Assembly (NCBI RefSeq): GCF_041245805.1 | Contig: NZ_CP162490.1 | Span: 2,519,001-2,583,000 of the forward strand | Direction of reading: 5' to 3' | DNA from: Xanthomonas sp. DAR 34887 | GTDB lineage: Bacteria; Pseudomonadota; Gammaproteobacteria; Xanthomonadales; Xanthomonadaceae | DNA: 64,000 bases | Shown: in pieces, positions 18,890-28,259 of the stretch | Numbering within the stretch: the first letter of the stretch is position 1 | How the letters are laid out: every line of letters begins with the position of its first letter | Notes under the pieces: model-generated | Databases searched by the model: none | Told to the model about the DNA's origin: nothing | What the model saw: only the letters and a program-made list of their open reading frames with translations | Program-made: the position numbers and the translations under genes

Positions 18890-21800
18890 TCAGGCCGGTT
18901 CGGCTTGCGCGTTCGGGTCCTGTTCGGTGGCGCTCAGCGGCTGCGTCAGCGAGGCGGCCAGCGCGATCAGTTTGACCGGGTCCACCGGCTTGCCCAGATG
19001 CGCGTTGAAGCCGGCATCCAGCGCCAGCGAACGATCCTCGCCGCGCACGTAGGCGGTCAGCGCGATCGCCGGAATGCGGCTGGCCGCGCCGGCGCCGCGC
19101 GCGCGCACGCTGCGGATCAGGCTGTGGCCGTCGCGTCGCGGCATGCCCACGTCGCTGACCAGTAGATCGTAAGGACGCTCGCGCAGCAGCGACTCGGCGT
19201 CGTCGGCGGACACCGCGGCCTCGACCACGGCACCGGCTTCCTGCAGAAAACGCTGGGTGACACCACGCGAGTCCATGTCGTCGTCGACGACCAGCACGCG
19301 CATGCCGTCCAAGCGGATCGCGCCGCGCTGCAACGAGGCAACGGCGTTCGCGGCGCCACCGGTGCGCCGTGCCGGGTCGAGGCGCTGCGGATCGTTGCGC
19401 GGCAGCAGCAGGGTGAAGGTAGTGCCCATGCCGACGCCTTCGCTGCTCACCGACAGCTGGCCATGGTGCATTTCGGTCAATTGCTTGGCGATCGCCAGGC
19501 CCAGGCCCAGGCCGCCGGCGCTGCGCGTGCTGCTGGCGTCGGCCTGGCGGAAGCGGTCGAACACATGCGGCAAGAACAACGGATCGATGCCGACGCCGCT
19601 GTCGCTGACGGTGACCCGCAGATGGGTGGCGCTGGTGTCGAGCGTCACGGCGATCTTGCCCCCGCTGGGGGTGAACTTGATCGCATTGCCGATCAGATTG
19701 GTCAGCACCTGATGCAGACGCACCGCGTCGCCGACATAGGGCAGCACGGGCGCGTCGCTGCATGGGGTCAGGGCGATATCGATGCCTTTGCTCTCGGCAC
19801 TGGGCCGCGCCGCATCGATCGCCTGGCCAAGCAGCGCGCACAGATCCAGTTCGGTGGCTTCCAGCCGCACCTTGCCGGACAGGATGGCGCTCATGTCCAG
19901 CAGGTCGTCGATGATCTGCGCCTGCGCATGGGCGCTGCGTTCGATCACTTCCAGGCCCCGGTTCAGGTCCTTCTCGCGCACCGCATCGCCCTGCATCAGC
20001 CGCGACCAACCCAGGATCGCATTGAGCGGGGTGCGCAGTTCGTGGCTCAGCGTGGCCAGGAATTCGTCCTTCATGCGGCTGGCGCGCTCGGCCTCGCCGC
20101 GCGCGCTCTGCTCGGCGGCGAGCAACTGTTGCAGGCGCTGATCGGTTTCGCGGCGCTCGATGATGATCCCGGCCAGGTGCGAGGCCGAGCGCGCCAGCTC
20201 CTGCTCGTGCACGGTGGGGTAGTGCACGAACGGGTGGTACAGCGCGACCACGCCCAGCACCTGGCCGTCGCTGGCCAGGATCGGCGTGGAGCAGCAGGCC
20301 ACGATGTCCGCTTCGGCGGCCGCCACCAGATAGTCCTGCCAGCTCGCGTCCACGCGCACGTCGCTGCACAGCACCTGCCGGCGCAGGAACGCGGCGCGAC
20401 CGCAACAGCCGCTGCGTTCGCCGATCGGCAAGCGATGCACCATCTTGCGGAACACCGCGGGCATGCTCGGCGCGGCGCCTTCCAGCAGGCACTGGCGGTG
20501 TTCGTCGACCAGCATGATGGTGCAACGCAGGCCCGCGTCGCTCTGCGCCTCGATGCCGCGCGCGATCGCTTCGAGCACCGCACTCAGCGGCTTGCCGGTG
20601 GTGATCATCTCCAACGCCGCACGCTCGGCGGCGGTGGCGTTCTCGATGCGCTTGCGCTCGGCGATGTCCAGCAGCGAGCCGATGAAGCCCAGGAACTGGC
20701 CCGACGAGCTGAAGCGCGGCGAGGCGGTGTCCACGCACCAGCGGTACTCGCCGTCGTGGCGGCGCAGCCGGTATTCGATGGTGAAGGCGCGGCGGTCGGC
20801 GGCGGCGCGGGCCAGCGTGCGTCCGACCGCCGCGGCGTCGTCGGGGTGGATCTTCTCCATCCGGCCCGACCCCAGCGCCTCCTGTTCGGTCTGCCCGGTG
20901 AACAGATACCACTGGCGGCTGACGTATTCGCAATCGCCATCGGCGTTGGCCATCCAGATCAGCACCGGCGCGTTGTCGCACAGGTTGCGGAAGCGCAGTT
21001 CGCTTTCCTGCAGGCGTTGCTCGACCACGCGACGATCGTGGATGTCGGTATTGGTGCCGATCCAGCGCACGATCCGGCCGCCGTCGTCGCGGATCGGCAG
21101 CGCGCGGCCCAGATGCCAGCGATAGCTGCCGTCGTGGCGGCGCAGCGGGTATTCGATTTCGTAGGGCTGGCCGGTGCGCACGGCCTCCGGCCAGGCCTGC
21201 ATCGCCCGGGCCAGGCCGTCCTCGGTATGCACCCTGCGCCAGCTGTCGTAGCTGGAGTCACCGATCGGCAGGCCGGTGTATTCGTACCAGCGCCGGTTGA
21301 AATAGTCGACGTCGCCCTCGGGCGTGGCGGTGAACACGATCTGCGGCATCGCATCGGCCAGTTCGCGCAGGCGCGCCTCGCTGCGCGCCAGGTCGGACTG
21401 CGCGCCGGCACGCTCCATCGACTCCCAGCAGCGCGCCGCGACCAGGCGCACCAGTTCGATTTCCGCCGAGGTCCATACCCGCGGCCGCGTCTGGTGCACG
21501 CCGACCACGGCGACCAGGCGGCCGGCCTTGTGCAAGGGCGCGCTCAGCAACGCGCGCATGCCCAGGCGCCGGTAGCCGCCGGTGTCCAGCTGCGGCGGCG
21601 GCGAATAGGTCTCGCTGTCCTGCACCACCCAGGGTCGGTTCTCGCGCATGCATTCCAGCAGGTCGCTGCCGAAATCGCTGAGGCGCGAGCGCCCGGTCAG
21701 ATGCGCGGTGCCGTCGGCATAGTCGGCGCGTACTTCGAAGGTATCTTCGTCGGCATCGACGATCGCGTACGCGCAGCGGTTCGCCTGCAGATGCCGGCCC

Positions 21801-22735
21801 AGCAGTTCGGCGCCGGTCTCGCAGATGGCTTCGGCACTGCCGAGGTTCTGCAGCGCGTCCTCGAGCATCAGCAGGAAGCTGTCGTGGGCCTGGGCGCGCG
21901 CCTGCTCGGTGCGGTCGATGCCGTGGACCAGGACCCCGGTGACCTTGCCTTCGGCGTCGCGCATCGGCTGGTACACGCATTCCAGCGTGGTCTCCGAAAC
22001 CGTTTCGTGCGGCGTGCGACGCAGGTTGAAGGTCATCGACTCGCCGGTGAAGGGCAGGCCGCTGGCGCGGACGTTGTCGAGCAGGCGGATGAATCCCTGC
22101 TGCTGGATCTCCGGGATCGCCTCGGCCAGCGGCTTGCCGACCACCTCGCGCGGCCCGACCAGTTGCTGGTAGCGCCGGTTGACGCTCTCGACCACATAAT
22201 CCGGACCGCGCAGGATCGCCAACGCCGCCGGCGACTGCTCGAACGCGTCGGCCATCTGCGTGCGCTGCGCATCCAGCGCCTTCAGCAGCGCGTCGCGCTC
22301 GCGTTCCAGCTTGATCCGGGCGGTGTCCTCGGTGCAGACGCACAGCACGCCGCCGATGCCGCCGTGGTCGTCGTACAGCGGGCTGTAGGAAAAGGTGAAA
22401 TACACCTCTTCGCTGTAGCCGTTGCGCATCATCATGAACGGAACGTGCTCGTTCCAGGTCGATTCGCCGGTGGCCATGACCTGTTCGGCCTGCGCGCCCA
22501 CCGTCGGCCACACATCGGGCCACACCTCGGCCACCGCGCGCCCGAAGGCGAAGGGGTGGCGCATCCCCAGGATCGGAATATAGGCGTCGTTGTAGAGGTT
22601 GATCATCCGCGCGCCCCAGCGGATCACCATCGGGAAGCGCGAACTCAGGCAGATCGAAAGCGCCGAACGCAGACTCTGCGGCCATCCCTGCATCGGCCCC
22701 AGCTCATGGCTGGACCAATCGATGGCGCACAGCAA
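18890..22735 (-). CDS. Multi-sensor hybrid histidine kinase (PAS/GAF/HisKA/REC)
   Basis: 1281-residue sensor kinase with no obvious membrane helix. Order: a PAS-like N-terminus (1-140), PAS (155-280), GAF (285-445), PAS (455-570), PAS (580-695), GAF (705-865), HisKA with LSHELRTPLN (His898), HATPase_c with NLIGNAIKFTP and SAGGLGLGLAIAK, and a receiver domain with phospho-acceptor Asp1195 (VSDVGMP). The only in-frame start is a TTG at 22735. Upstream codons still read like protein (VWLPANSVTADL), and an ATG at 22788 would join this frame if the G-run at 22770-22774 had one more base. The 5' end may therefore carry a frameshift. It follows a single-domain response regulator. Confidence 0.9.
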   Translation of the reverse strand: MLCAIDWSSHELGPMQGWPQSLRSALSICLSSRFPMVIRWGARMINLYNDAYIPILGMRHPFAFGRAVAEVWPDVWPTVGAQAEQVMATGESTWNEHVPFMMMRNGYSEEVYFTFSYSPLYDDHGGIGGVLCVCTEDTARIKLERERDALLKALDAQRTQMADAFEQSPAALAILRGPDYVVESVNRRYQQLVGPREVVGKPLAEAIPEIQQQGFIRLLDNVRASGLPFTGESMTFNLRRTPHETVSETTLECVYQPMRDAEGKVTGVLVHGIDRTEQARAQAHDSFLLMLEDALQNLGSAEAICETGAELLGRHLQANRCAYAIVDADEDTFEVRADYADGTAHLTGRSRLSDFGSDLLECMRENRPWVVQDSETYSPPPQLDTGGYRRLGMRALLSAPLHKAGRLVAVVGVHQTRPRVWTSAEIELVRLVAARCWESMERAGAQSDLARSEARLRELADAMPQIVFTATPEGDVDYFNRRWYEYTGLPIGDSSYDSWRRVHTEDGLARAMQAWPEAVRTGQPYEIEYPLRRHDGSYRWHLGRALPIRDDGGRIVRWIGTNTDIHDRRVVEQRLQESELRFRNLCDNAPVLIWMANADGDCEYVSRQWYLFTGQTEQEALGSGRMEKIHPDDAAAVGRTLARAAADRRAFTIEYRLRRHDGEYRWCVDTASPRFSSSGQFLGFIGSLLDIAERKRIENATAAERAALEMITTGKPLSAVLEAIARGIEAQSDAGLRCTIMLVDEHRQCLLEGAAPSMPAVFRKMVHRLPIGERSGCCGRAAFLRRQVLCSDVRVDASWQDYLVAAAEADIVACCSTPILASDGQVLGVVALYHPFVHYPTVHEQELARSASHLAGIIIERRETDQRLQQLLAAEQSARGEAERASRMKDEFLATLSHELRTPLNAILGWSRLMQGDAVREKDLNRGLEVIERSAHAQAQIIDDLLDMSAILSGKVRLEATELDLCALLGQAIDAARPSAESKGIDIALTPCSDAPVLPYVGDAVRLHQVLTNLIGNAIKFTPSGGKIAVTLDTSATHLRVTVSDSGVGIDPLFLPHVFDRFRQADASSTRSAGGLGLGLAIAKQLTEMHHGQLSVSSEGVGMGTTFTLLLPRNDPQRLDPARRTGGAANAVASLQRGAIRLDGMRVLVVDDDMDSRGVTQRFLQEAGAVVEAAVSADDAESLLRERPYDLLVSDVGMPRRDGHSLIRSVRARGAGAASRIPAIALTAYVRGEDRSLALDAGFNAHLGKPVDPVKLIALAASLTQPLSATEQDPNAQAEPA

Positions 22736-22850
22736 GTCTGCCGTGACGCTGTTGGCGGGCAGCCAGACAGGGGGAGGCGATCGGTCATGAGCGTTGATGG
22801 CGAAATCCCTCGAATCGATCCCTGCGGGGCAGGCTCCCTGTGCGGGATTG

Positions 22851-23231
22851 TCAAGGGCGGGCGGTCATTTTCGCGTGAGCATCGCCCAGCGCCTTGATCA
22901 GCTGTTCCGACAGATAGGGCTTGGTCAGCACCACGCCGGCGGCGAAACCAGCAGGGAGCGAGTCGGCCGCGACGCCGGTGGCCAGCACGAACGGGATCGC
23001 ACGCTCGGTCAGCATCCGCGCGACCGCCTCGCTGGTCTCGCCGGCGGCAAGGCGGAAGTCGAGCACCGCACGATCCGGCCGCTCCTGTTCGATCAGCAAA
23101 AGCGCTTCCTGCACCGATTCGGCCGGACCGATCACGTCGGCACCGGCTTGGTCAAGCTGCAATTCCAGCAGCGTGGCATTCATTTCGTCGTTCTCGACCA
23201 CCAGGATACGCAGGCCCCGCAATGCCGACAT
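22851..23231 (-). CDS. Single-domain response regulator (CheY-like receiver)
   Basis: 126-residue receiver domain without an output domain. ENDE near residues 13-16 supplies the acidic pocket, Asp58 (VLDFRL) the phospho-acceptor, and KPY near residue 104 the conserved Lys. It lies 115 bp upstream of the hybrid kinase on the same strand and probably shares its operon, so it may be phosphorylated by that kinase or act as its phosphate sink. The longer open frame to 23519 overlaps the tRNA-Leu gene and is not used. Confidence 0.88.
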   Translation of the reverse strand: MSALRGLRILVVENDEMNATLLELQLDQAGADVIGPAESVQEALLLIEQERPDRAVLDFRLAAGETSEAVARMLTERAIPFVLATGVAADSLPAGFAAGVVLTKPYLSEQLIKALGDAHAKMTARP

Positions 23232-23370
23232 CGCTTGCTCGTTAAGGTTTGGGAACGGAAAGTATAGCGGCAGCCACGCGGGCCCTGGTTGGACCGCGAT
23301 CCCAACGAAGATGAAGGATTTAGCTGATGGCGCCGCGGAATGCCGGTGCACAGCGCCAGGCACGATCACA

Positions 23371-23399
23371 CAAAAACAAACGGCAGCCGAAGCTGCCGT
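23371..23399 (-). terminator. Rho-independent terminator after tRNA-Leu
   Basis: On the minus strand, an 8-bp perfect stem ACGGCAGC/GCTGCCGT with a TTCG tetraloop is followed by TTTGTTTTTG. It lies just 3' of the tRNA-Leu gene. Confidence 0.85.
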
Positions 23400-23405
23400 A
23401 GGTCC

Positions 23406-23492
23406 TGGTGCCGAAGGTGGGACTCGAACCCACACGCTTTTAAGGGCGGCGGATTTTGAGTCCGCTGCGTCTACCGATTCCGCCACTTCGGC
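23406..23492 (-). tRNA. tRNA-Leu (anticodon CAA)
   Basis: 87-nt class II tRNA including an encoded CCA. The acceptor stem pairs GCCGAAG with CTTCGGC. The anticodon loop CTCAAAA sits on the stem GCGGA/TCCGC and gives anticodon CAA, which reads UUG codons. It has a long variable arm and a normal TTCGAGTCC T-arm. A minus-strand -10 and a terminator flank it, so it is its own transcription unit. Confidence 0.96.
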
Positions 23493-23912
23493 GCGGCCGC
23501 GAAGTATAGCCGACCGCAACCGGCTGCGACAGGGGGAGGGGCGGCGACCATCCAGCCGGCATCGAGGGCCCGTGTTTGCCTAGGCGGGCAGGGCATCCCT
23601 CTGCCTGCAATCGATATGTCCCTGGAGCTGGGCGCGATGGCCTGTGCCGGTCCACGCTGCCGCGCCGGCAGACCATTGCGAACAGCCAGTGGCGACTTCG
23701 CCTTTCTTGTCCTTCTTATTAGGGTGCGTGCATTGGCGTGCTATGCGATTCGGCCAGACTGCCTGGCTTGGCACAACGACGGTGATTGGGTGTCGGCAAT
23801 CGCATGCGATCCAACGGGACTGCATCGATGCGATGGATGCACGCGATCGGCATGTACCGCAGCGATCACCGAATTCGCCTGCGCCGCGGTGTTAAAAAAC
23901 TTCAAAAAACGC
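23493..23912. other. Gene-free spacer between tRNA-Leu and the tRNA-Ala promoter
   Basis: About 420 bp with no convincing open frame, no ribosome site and no repeat shared with the rest of the window. It is less GC-rich towards its right end, where the promoter for the tRNA-Ala/Glu unit begins. Confidence 0.6.
23503..23508 (-). promoter_or_regulatory. -10 element of the tRNA-Leu promoter
   Basis: Minus-strand TATACT lies 11 bp upstream of the mature 5' end of tRNA-Leu. No strong -35 match is seen at 17 bp. Confidence 0.6.
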
Positions 23913-23941
23913 TTGCGCAGGCGGGACACCGTCGCTAATAT
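23913..23941 (+). promoter_or_regulatory. Promoter of the first tRNA-Ala/tRNA-Glu unit
   Basis: -35 TTGCGC, a 17-bp spacer, and -10 TAATAT. The start would fall about 15 bp upstream of tRNA-Ala, with a GC-rich discriminator (CCGCTCCTCG), as expected for a stringently controlled stable-RNA promoter. Confidence 0.8.
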
Positions 23942-23962
23942 TCCGCTCCTCGCAGCACACGT

Positions 23963-24038
<76 letters not shown>

Positions 24039-24084
24039 ACTTTTCCGGGCACTAGGCCGTCCGCAAAAGCTAATCGTTATCAGC

Positions 24085-24160
24085 GTCCCCATCGTCTAGA
24101 GGCCTAGGACATCACCCTTTCACGGTGGCGACCGGGGTTCGAATCCCCGTGGGGACGCCA
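24085..24160 (+). tRNA. tRNA-Glu (anticodon TTC), copy 1
   Basis: 76-nt tRNA with encoded CCA. Acceptor GTCCCCA pairs with TGGGGAC. The anticodon loop CTTTCAC gives TTC, reading GAA/GAG. The T-arm is GGGTTCGAATCC. A strong terminator follows at 24181. Confidence 0.96.
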
Positions 24161-24180
24161 TTTTATTTGCAAGAAACCTG

Positions 24181-24206
24181 AAGTCCGGCGATGCCGGACT
24201 TTTTTT
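24181..24206 (+). terminator. Rho-independent terminator after the first tRNA-Glu
   Basis: Perfect stem AAGTCCGGC/GCCGGACTT with a GAT loop, ending in a run of seven or more T. Confidence 0.93.
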
Positions 24207-24215
24207 GTGCGGGGT

Positions 24216-24244
24216 TTGTACATCTCGCCAGAATCGAGTAAGAT
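24216..24244 (+). promoter_or_regulatory. Promoter of the second tRNA-Ala/tRNA-Glu unit
   Basis: -35 TTGTAC, a 17-bp spacer, and -10 TAAGAT, placed as in the first unit. The promoter core differs from that of copy 1, although sequence 3' of the -10 is shared, so the two units may differ in strength. Confidence 0.75.
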
Positions 24245-24265
24245 TCCGCTTCTGCCAGTACACGT

Positions 24266-24341
<76 letters not shown>

Positions 24342-24388
24342 ACTTTTCCGGGCACTAGGCCGTCCGCAAAAGCTACATCGTTATCAGC

Positions 24389-24464
24389 GTCCCCATCGTC
24401 TAGAGGCCTAGGACATCACCCTTTCACGGTGGCGACCGGGGTTCGAATCCCCGTGGGGACGCCA
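24389..24464 (+). tRNA. tRNA-Glu (anticodon TTC), copy 2
   Basis: Identical to the tRNA-Glu at 24085. The spacer to its tRNA-Ala is one base longer than in copy 1 (TACATC against TAATC). Confidence 0.96.
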
Positions 24465-24475
24465 GCTACAGGAAG

Positions 24476-24502
24476 ACACCCGGCATCGCCGGGTGTTTTT
24501 TT
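24476..24502 (+). terminator. Rho-independent terminator after the second tRNA-Glu
   Basis: Perfect stem ACACCCGGC/GCCGGGTGT with an ATC loop, followed by seven T. The stem sequence is unrelated to the terminator of copy 1. Confidence 0.93.
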
Positions 24503-24550
24503 GTCTGCGCTTCTCGCGCCGCTTCGCATCTGGTCGGCAGCGTTGTCGCT

Positions 24551-25157
24551 TCAGCGCAGCAATTTGCGGTTCGCGAGAATGGCCCGCGGGTTTCCTGCAC
24601 GCTGTGCCCGGAGGCGATCACGGTTTCCGACGCCGCGCCGTCCAGGTGTGCGATCCAGTAAGGCACGAAGCCGTCGGCGATTGCGCCAGAGGCACGCGCG
24701 GATCGCGGCGGGCGACGATCGAGTGATAGGTCACCTGGGGCGAAATTTTCAGGTCCGCGGCGGCCTCGACGCGTTGAGGGTGTCCATGCTGGTCGGCAAC
24801 TTGCCGTGCAGGCCGGCGCTGGCGACGTCCTGGAACTGCTCGAGAATGCGCGCGGGCATGCCGATCAGGCGACCCACGCGCTCAGTGGCGCGTCGCTGCG
24901 CGGCTGGCGCTTGACCAACTGCAGCGCCGCCTGCAGCCACCGCTCGGCGGCCGTCGCCAGTTTGCGTTCCTGGGCTACGCCGTCGTTGTCGCGCAGTCGC
25001 TCTGCGCAGCGCTGCGGGTGGGCGTTGCAGGCGCATTCGTTCAGGCCGAGCACGCTGAGCGTTTCGATCGCCGCGGTGCTGAGCTGGCCACTGCCGAGCG
25101 GGTCGCCGCGCTTGGCCTGGATGTACTCGGCGGCGCTCACCGGTTTCAGCTTCACCG
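24551..25157 (-). pseudogene. Decayed alpha/beta-hydrolase gene remnant
   Basis: Read on the minus strand, pieces of one protein appear in successive frames. They are KLKPVSAAEYIQAKRG through AAERWLQAALQL (N-terminal part, stop at 24865), then LIGMPARILEQFQDV to KLPTSMDTLNA, then KISPQVTYHSIVARRDPRVP, then DGFVPYWIAHLDGAASETV and GHSVQET. With one extra C the last piece continues RAILANRKLLR to a natural stop at 24551. These are N- and C-terminal parts of an alpha/beta-hydrolase-like protein. The middle, where a GxSxG nucleophile would lie, is missing, and at least three frameshifts are present. The signal-peptide end is lost where the RND gene stops at 25152. No function is expected. Confidence 0.7.
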
Positions 25158-28100
25158 TGGCGCAGCCGCCACCGCCTCCGCCGCACGCGCTTCGCGGCGG
25201 CTTTCGCGCTGCGAGAACAGCAGGTCGTACAGCACCGGGATCACGCCCAGCGTGACCAGCGTGCCTAGCGCCAGGCCGCCGATCATGGTGATCGCCATGC
25301 CGGTCCACAGCGGTCCGGCGAACAGCATCAGCGGCACCAGGCCGACGATGCAGGTCAGCTTGGTCATCACGATCGGGCGCAGGCGCTTGACCGCTGCTGC
25401 GATCACCGCCTGGTGCCGGTCCAGGCCGTCGGCCAGTTCGGCGTCGATGCGCTCCAGCAACAGCACCGCGTTGTTGACGATGATGCCGGCCAGCGCGAGC
25501 AGGCCGAAGGTGGCCATGAAGCCGAACGGATAGCCGGTGAGCAGCAGCGCCAGCGCCGCGCCGATCAGCACGAAGGGAACGCTGGCGACGACGATCAACA
25601 GCTTGCGGAACGAGTTGAATTGCCAGATGAACAGCAGCAGGATCGCGCCCAGCGCATGCGGCATGTACTGCAGCAGGGCCTGGTTGGCCTCGGCCGAATC
25701 CTCCAGTTCCCCACCCATCTCGATCCGGTAGCCCGGCGGCAGGCGCAGCGCGGCGACCTTGTCGGCCAGCGCGGCGACAACCTCGTCGGTGGTCATGTTC
25801 GGGTTGTGCCCAGTGACGGTGATGGCGCGGCTCAGGTTGCGGCGCTGGATCGCCGAGGGTTCCGACGACAGCGCGATGTCCGCGATCGCCGCCAGCGGCA
25901 CGGCAGCGCCGCCGGCCTGCGGATAGAGCAGGGTGGTGCCCGGATCGCTGGCCGCCGCCCGTTCGTCGGCGCCGCCGCTCAGCACGATCGGCACGTTGAC
26001 GCTGTCGTCGCGGATCATCGAGGCATCGATGCCGCTGTAGCGCAGTTGCAGGGCCTGGGCGATATCGTCGCTGCCGATCCCGACGCGGCGCGCCTTGGCC
26101 TGATCCACGCGGACGTCGTAACGGGGAATGCGGATCTCCCAGTCGTCGCTGACGTCGATGGTGCCGGGCAACTGGCGCAGTGCCTGCGCGATCCCGGCGG
26201 CGATGCGCCGCAGCTGGGTTTCGTCCGACCCGACCACCCGATAGATCGCCACGCCGGATTCGGTCGAGCCCATCGAGAAGCGCTTGGGCTCGGCGCGCAC
26301 GGCGGGGTAGCCCTGGCGGATGTGTTGGCGAACGCGGGCGATCAGCGCGTCGAGGTCGGTGCCGGGGCGCACGCTGACGGTGAAGTAGGCGATATTGGCG
26401 GCGGGCTGCGGCGGATTCAGGCCGAGCACGATGCGCGGCCCGCCGTCGGCGACGTAGCCGATGCTGTCCACGATCTCGGGGTTGCGCTTGCGATCGGCCA
26501 GCCAGTTGCTGATCGATTGCACGGTGCGCAGGGTCTGGCGCGCGTCGCTGCCCGGCTGCAGGGTCACCGGCATCTGGAACTGCAGGCGGTCGGACTTGGG
26601 CAGGAAGCTGTAGGGAATCGAGCCCAGGATGGTGGCCGCTCCCGCCAACAGCAGCAGCATGCTGCCCAGGAACAGCGCCTTGTGCCCGAGCAGGGTTTCG
26701 ATGATGTGCCGGTAGCCGCGGTACAGCCTGGAATCGTAGTGGTCGGCAGCGCCGTCACCGTCGGCATGCGCGGTGCGGTGCGCTCGCGCGAAGTACATGC
26801 ACAGCAGCGGGGTCACGGTGACGCTGAGCAGCCACGAGCCGAGCAGGGTCACCGCCAGCACGATCGCCAGCGAGCGCATGTATTCGTTGGTGCTGGTCTG
26901 GCCGAAGAAGAACGGCGAGAACGCGAGCACGATGACCAGCGAGGAGGTCAGCAACGGCAGTGCCAGGGTGCGCCCCGCGGCTTCGCAGGCGTGCCGGCGC
27001 TCTTCGCCGGCGGCCAGGCGGCGCTCGATGTCCTCGGCGATGACGATGCCGTTGTCCACCAGCAACCCCAGCGCCAGGATGATCGCGGCGATCGACACCG
27101 TCTGCAGCTCCACGCCCAGCGCACGCATCACGATCAGCGTACCGAGGATGGTCAGCGGCACAATCGCGCCGACGATCAGGCCGGTGCGCCAGCCCAGGAA
27201 CAGCATCACCACCGCCATCACGATGAGCACGGTCTCGCCCATGACGTGGTGCATCTTGCCCATCTCGCGTTCGACCACGTCGGCCTGGAACGTGACCACG
27301 TGCTGCGAAAAGCCGACCGGCAGCATCCGCGCGGTCTCGCCGAGCTTCTGCCGCAATGCCTGGCCGACTTGCGCCACGTTGTAGCCGGGCGCCATCGACA
27401 CCGCCACCACCACCGCCGGCTGGCCCTGGTAGATCGCGGCGCTGTCCGGCGGATCGGCCGGCATCAGTTCGACGCGGGCCAGCTGCGACAGCGGGATCTG
27501 GCGCGCGCCGTCGGCGCCGGGAGCGGAGATCAGCGTGTTGCGCAGCTCGCCCAGGGTGCGGATTTCGCCGGACGTGGTGACGGTCATCGCCAGCCCGGAC
27601 GCAGCGATCTGGCCGCCGCTGGCGACCACGTTCTGGGTGCGCAGCTGTTGCGCGACCGCGCCGGGGGTCAGGCCGGCCTCGCTCAGCCGGGTCCGCTCGA
27701 AGGCGACATAGATGCGGTCCTCGCGCAGCCCGTGGAAGCTGACGCGTTCCACCCCGGGCACGGTGTACAGCTGTTCGCGCATCTGCCGCAGCGGCGCGCG
27801 CATTTCGCTGGTGGTGAAGCCGGGCGCGGTCACCGCGATGGAGGCGGTCGCGACACGGCCGAAATCGTCGTCGACGAACGGTCCTTGCGTGCCCGGCGGC
27901 AACTCGGCGCTGGCATCGGCGGCCTTGGTGCGTACCCGCTGCCACAGCGCGGGCAGGTCGTCGACGTCGTCGCGCGCGGTCAGCTGCACGATCGCGCTGC
28001 CCGGGCGCACCGTGGTGACGATCTTCTTGATGCCGGTCAGTTCGCGCAGGTGCTCTTCGAGCGGGCGCGCGATCATGTTCTCGACGCGCTCGCTGGGCAT

Positions 28101-28259
28101 GCCGGGAAACGCGACCTGCACCAGCGCATCGCGCACGGTGACGCTGGGCTCCTCCTGCGATGGAAAGCCGAGAAAGGTGACGATGCCGCCGATCAGGATC
28201 AGCGCGGCGGTGACCAGCGCGAAGCGGCTGGACGCGAGGGTGGCGCGGGTCAGATTCAT
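25152..28259 (-). CDS. RND-family multidrug efflux transporter (inner-membrane pump)
   Basis: 1035-residue proton-driven pump of the AcrB/MexB superfamily (HAE-1-like), with the usual 12-span layout and two large periplasmic loops. TM4 reads LALGLLVDNGIVIAEDIERR, so the first of the two proton-relay Asp residues is present and the second is Asn. The N-terminal SRFALVTAALILIGG and a second-half GLLALAGIIVNNAVLLLERI block support the fold. It starts within the adaptor's stop (ATGA overlap) and is the last gene of the outer-membrane lipoprotein / MipA / adaptor / pump operon. Its own stop runs into the hydrolase remnant. Substrate is unknown. Confidence 0.92.
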   Translation of the reverse strand: MNLTRATLASSRFALVTAALILIGGIVTFLGFPSQEEPSVTVRDALVQVAFPGMPSERVENMIARPLEEHLRELTGIKKIVTTVRPGSAIVQLTARDDVDDLPALWQRVRTKAADASAELPPGTQGPFVDDDFGRVATASIAVTAPGFTTSEMRAPLRQMREQLYTVPGVERVSFHGLREDRIYVAFERTRLSEAGLTPGAVAQQLRTQNVVASGGQIAASGLAMTVTTSGEIRTLGELRNTLISAPGADGARQIPLSQLARVELMPADPPDSAAIYQGQPAVVVAVSMAPGYNVAQVGQALRQKLGETARMLPVGFSQHVVTFQADVVEREMGKMHHVMGETVLIVMAVVMLFLGWRTGLIVGAIVPLTILGTLIVMRALGVELQTVSIAAIILALGLLVDNGIVIAEDIERRLAAGEERRHACEAAGRTLALPLLTSSLVIVLAFSPFFFGQTSTNEYMRSLAIVLAVTLLGSWLLSVTVTPLLCMYFARAHRTAHADGDGAADHYDSRLYRGYRHIIETLLGHKALFLGSMLLLLAGAATILGSIPYSFLPKSDRLQFQMPVTLQPGSDARQTLRTVQSISNWLADRKRNPEIVDSIGYVADGGPRIVLGLNPPQPAANIAYFTVSVRPGTDLDALIARVRQHIRQGYPAVRAEPKRFSMGSTESGVAIYRVVGSDETQLRRIAAGIAQALRQLPGTIDVSDDWEIRIPRYDVRVDQAKARRVGIGSDDIAQALQLRYSGIDASMIRDDSVNVPIVLSGGADERAAASDPGTTLLYPQAGGAAVPLAAIADIALSSEPSAIQRRNLSRAITVTGHNPNMTTDEVVAALADKVAALRLPPGYRIEMGGELEDSAEANQALLQYMPHALGAILLLFIWQFNSFRKLLIVVASVPFVLIGAALALLLTGYPFGFMATFGLLALAGIIVNNAVLLLERIDAELADGLDRHQAVIAAAVKRLRPIVMTKLTCIVGLVPLMLFAGPLWTGMAITMIGGLALGTLVTLGVIPVLYDLLFSQRESRREARAAEAVAAAPR

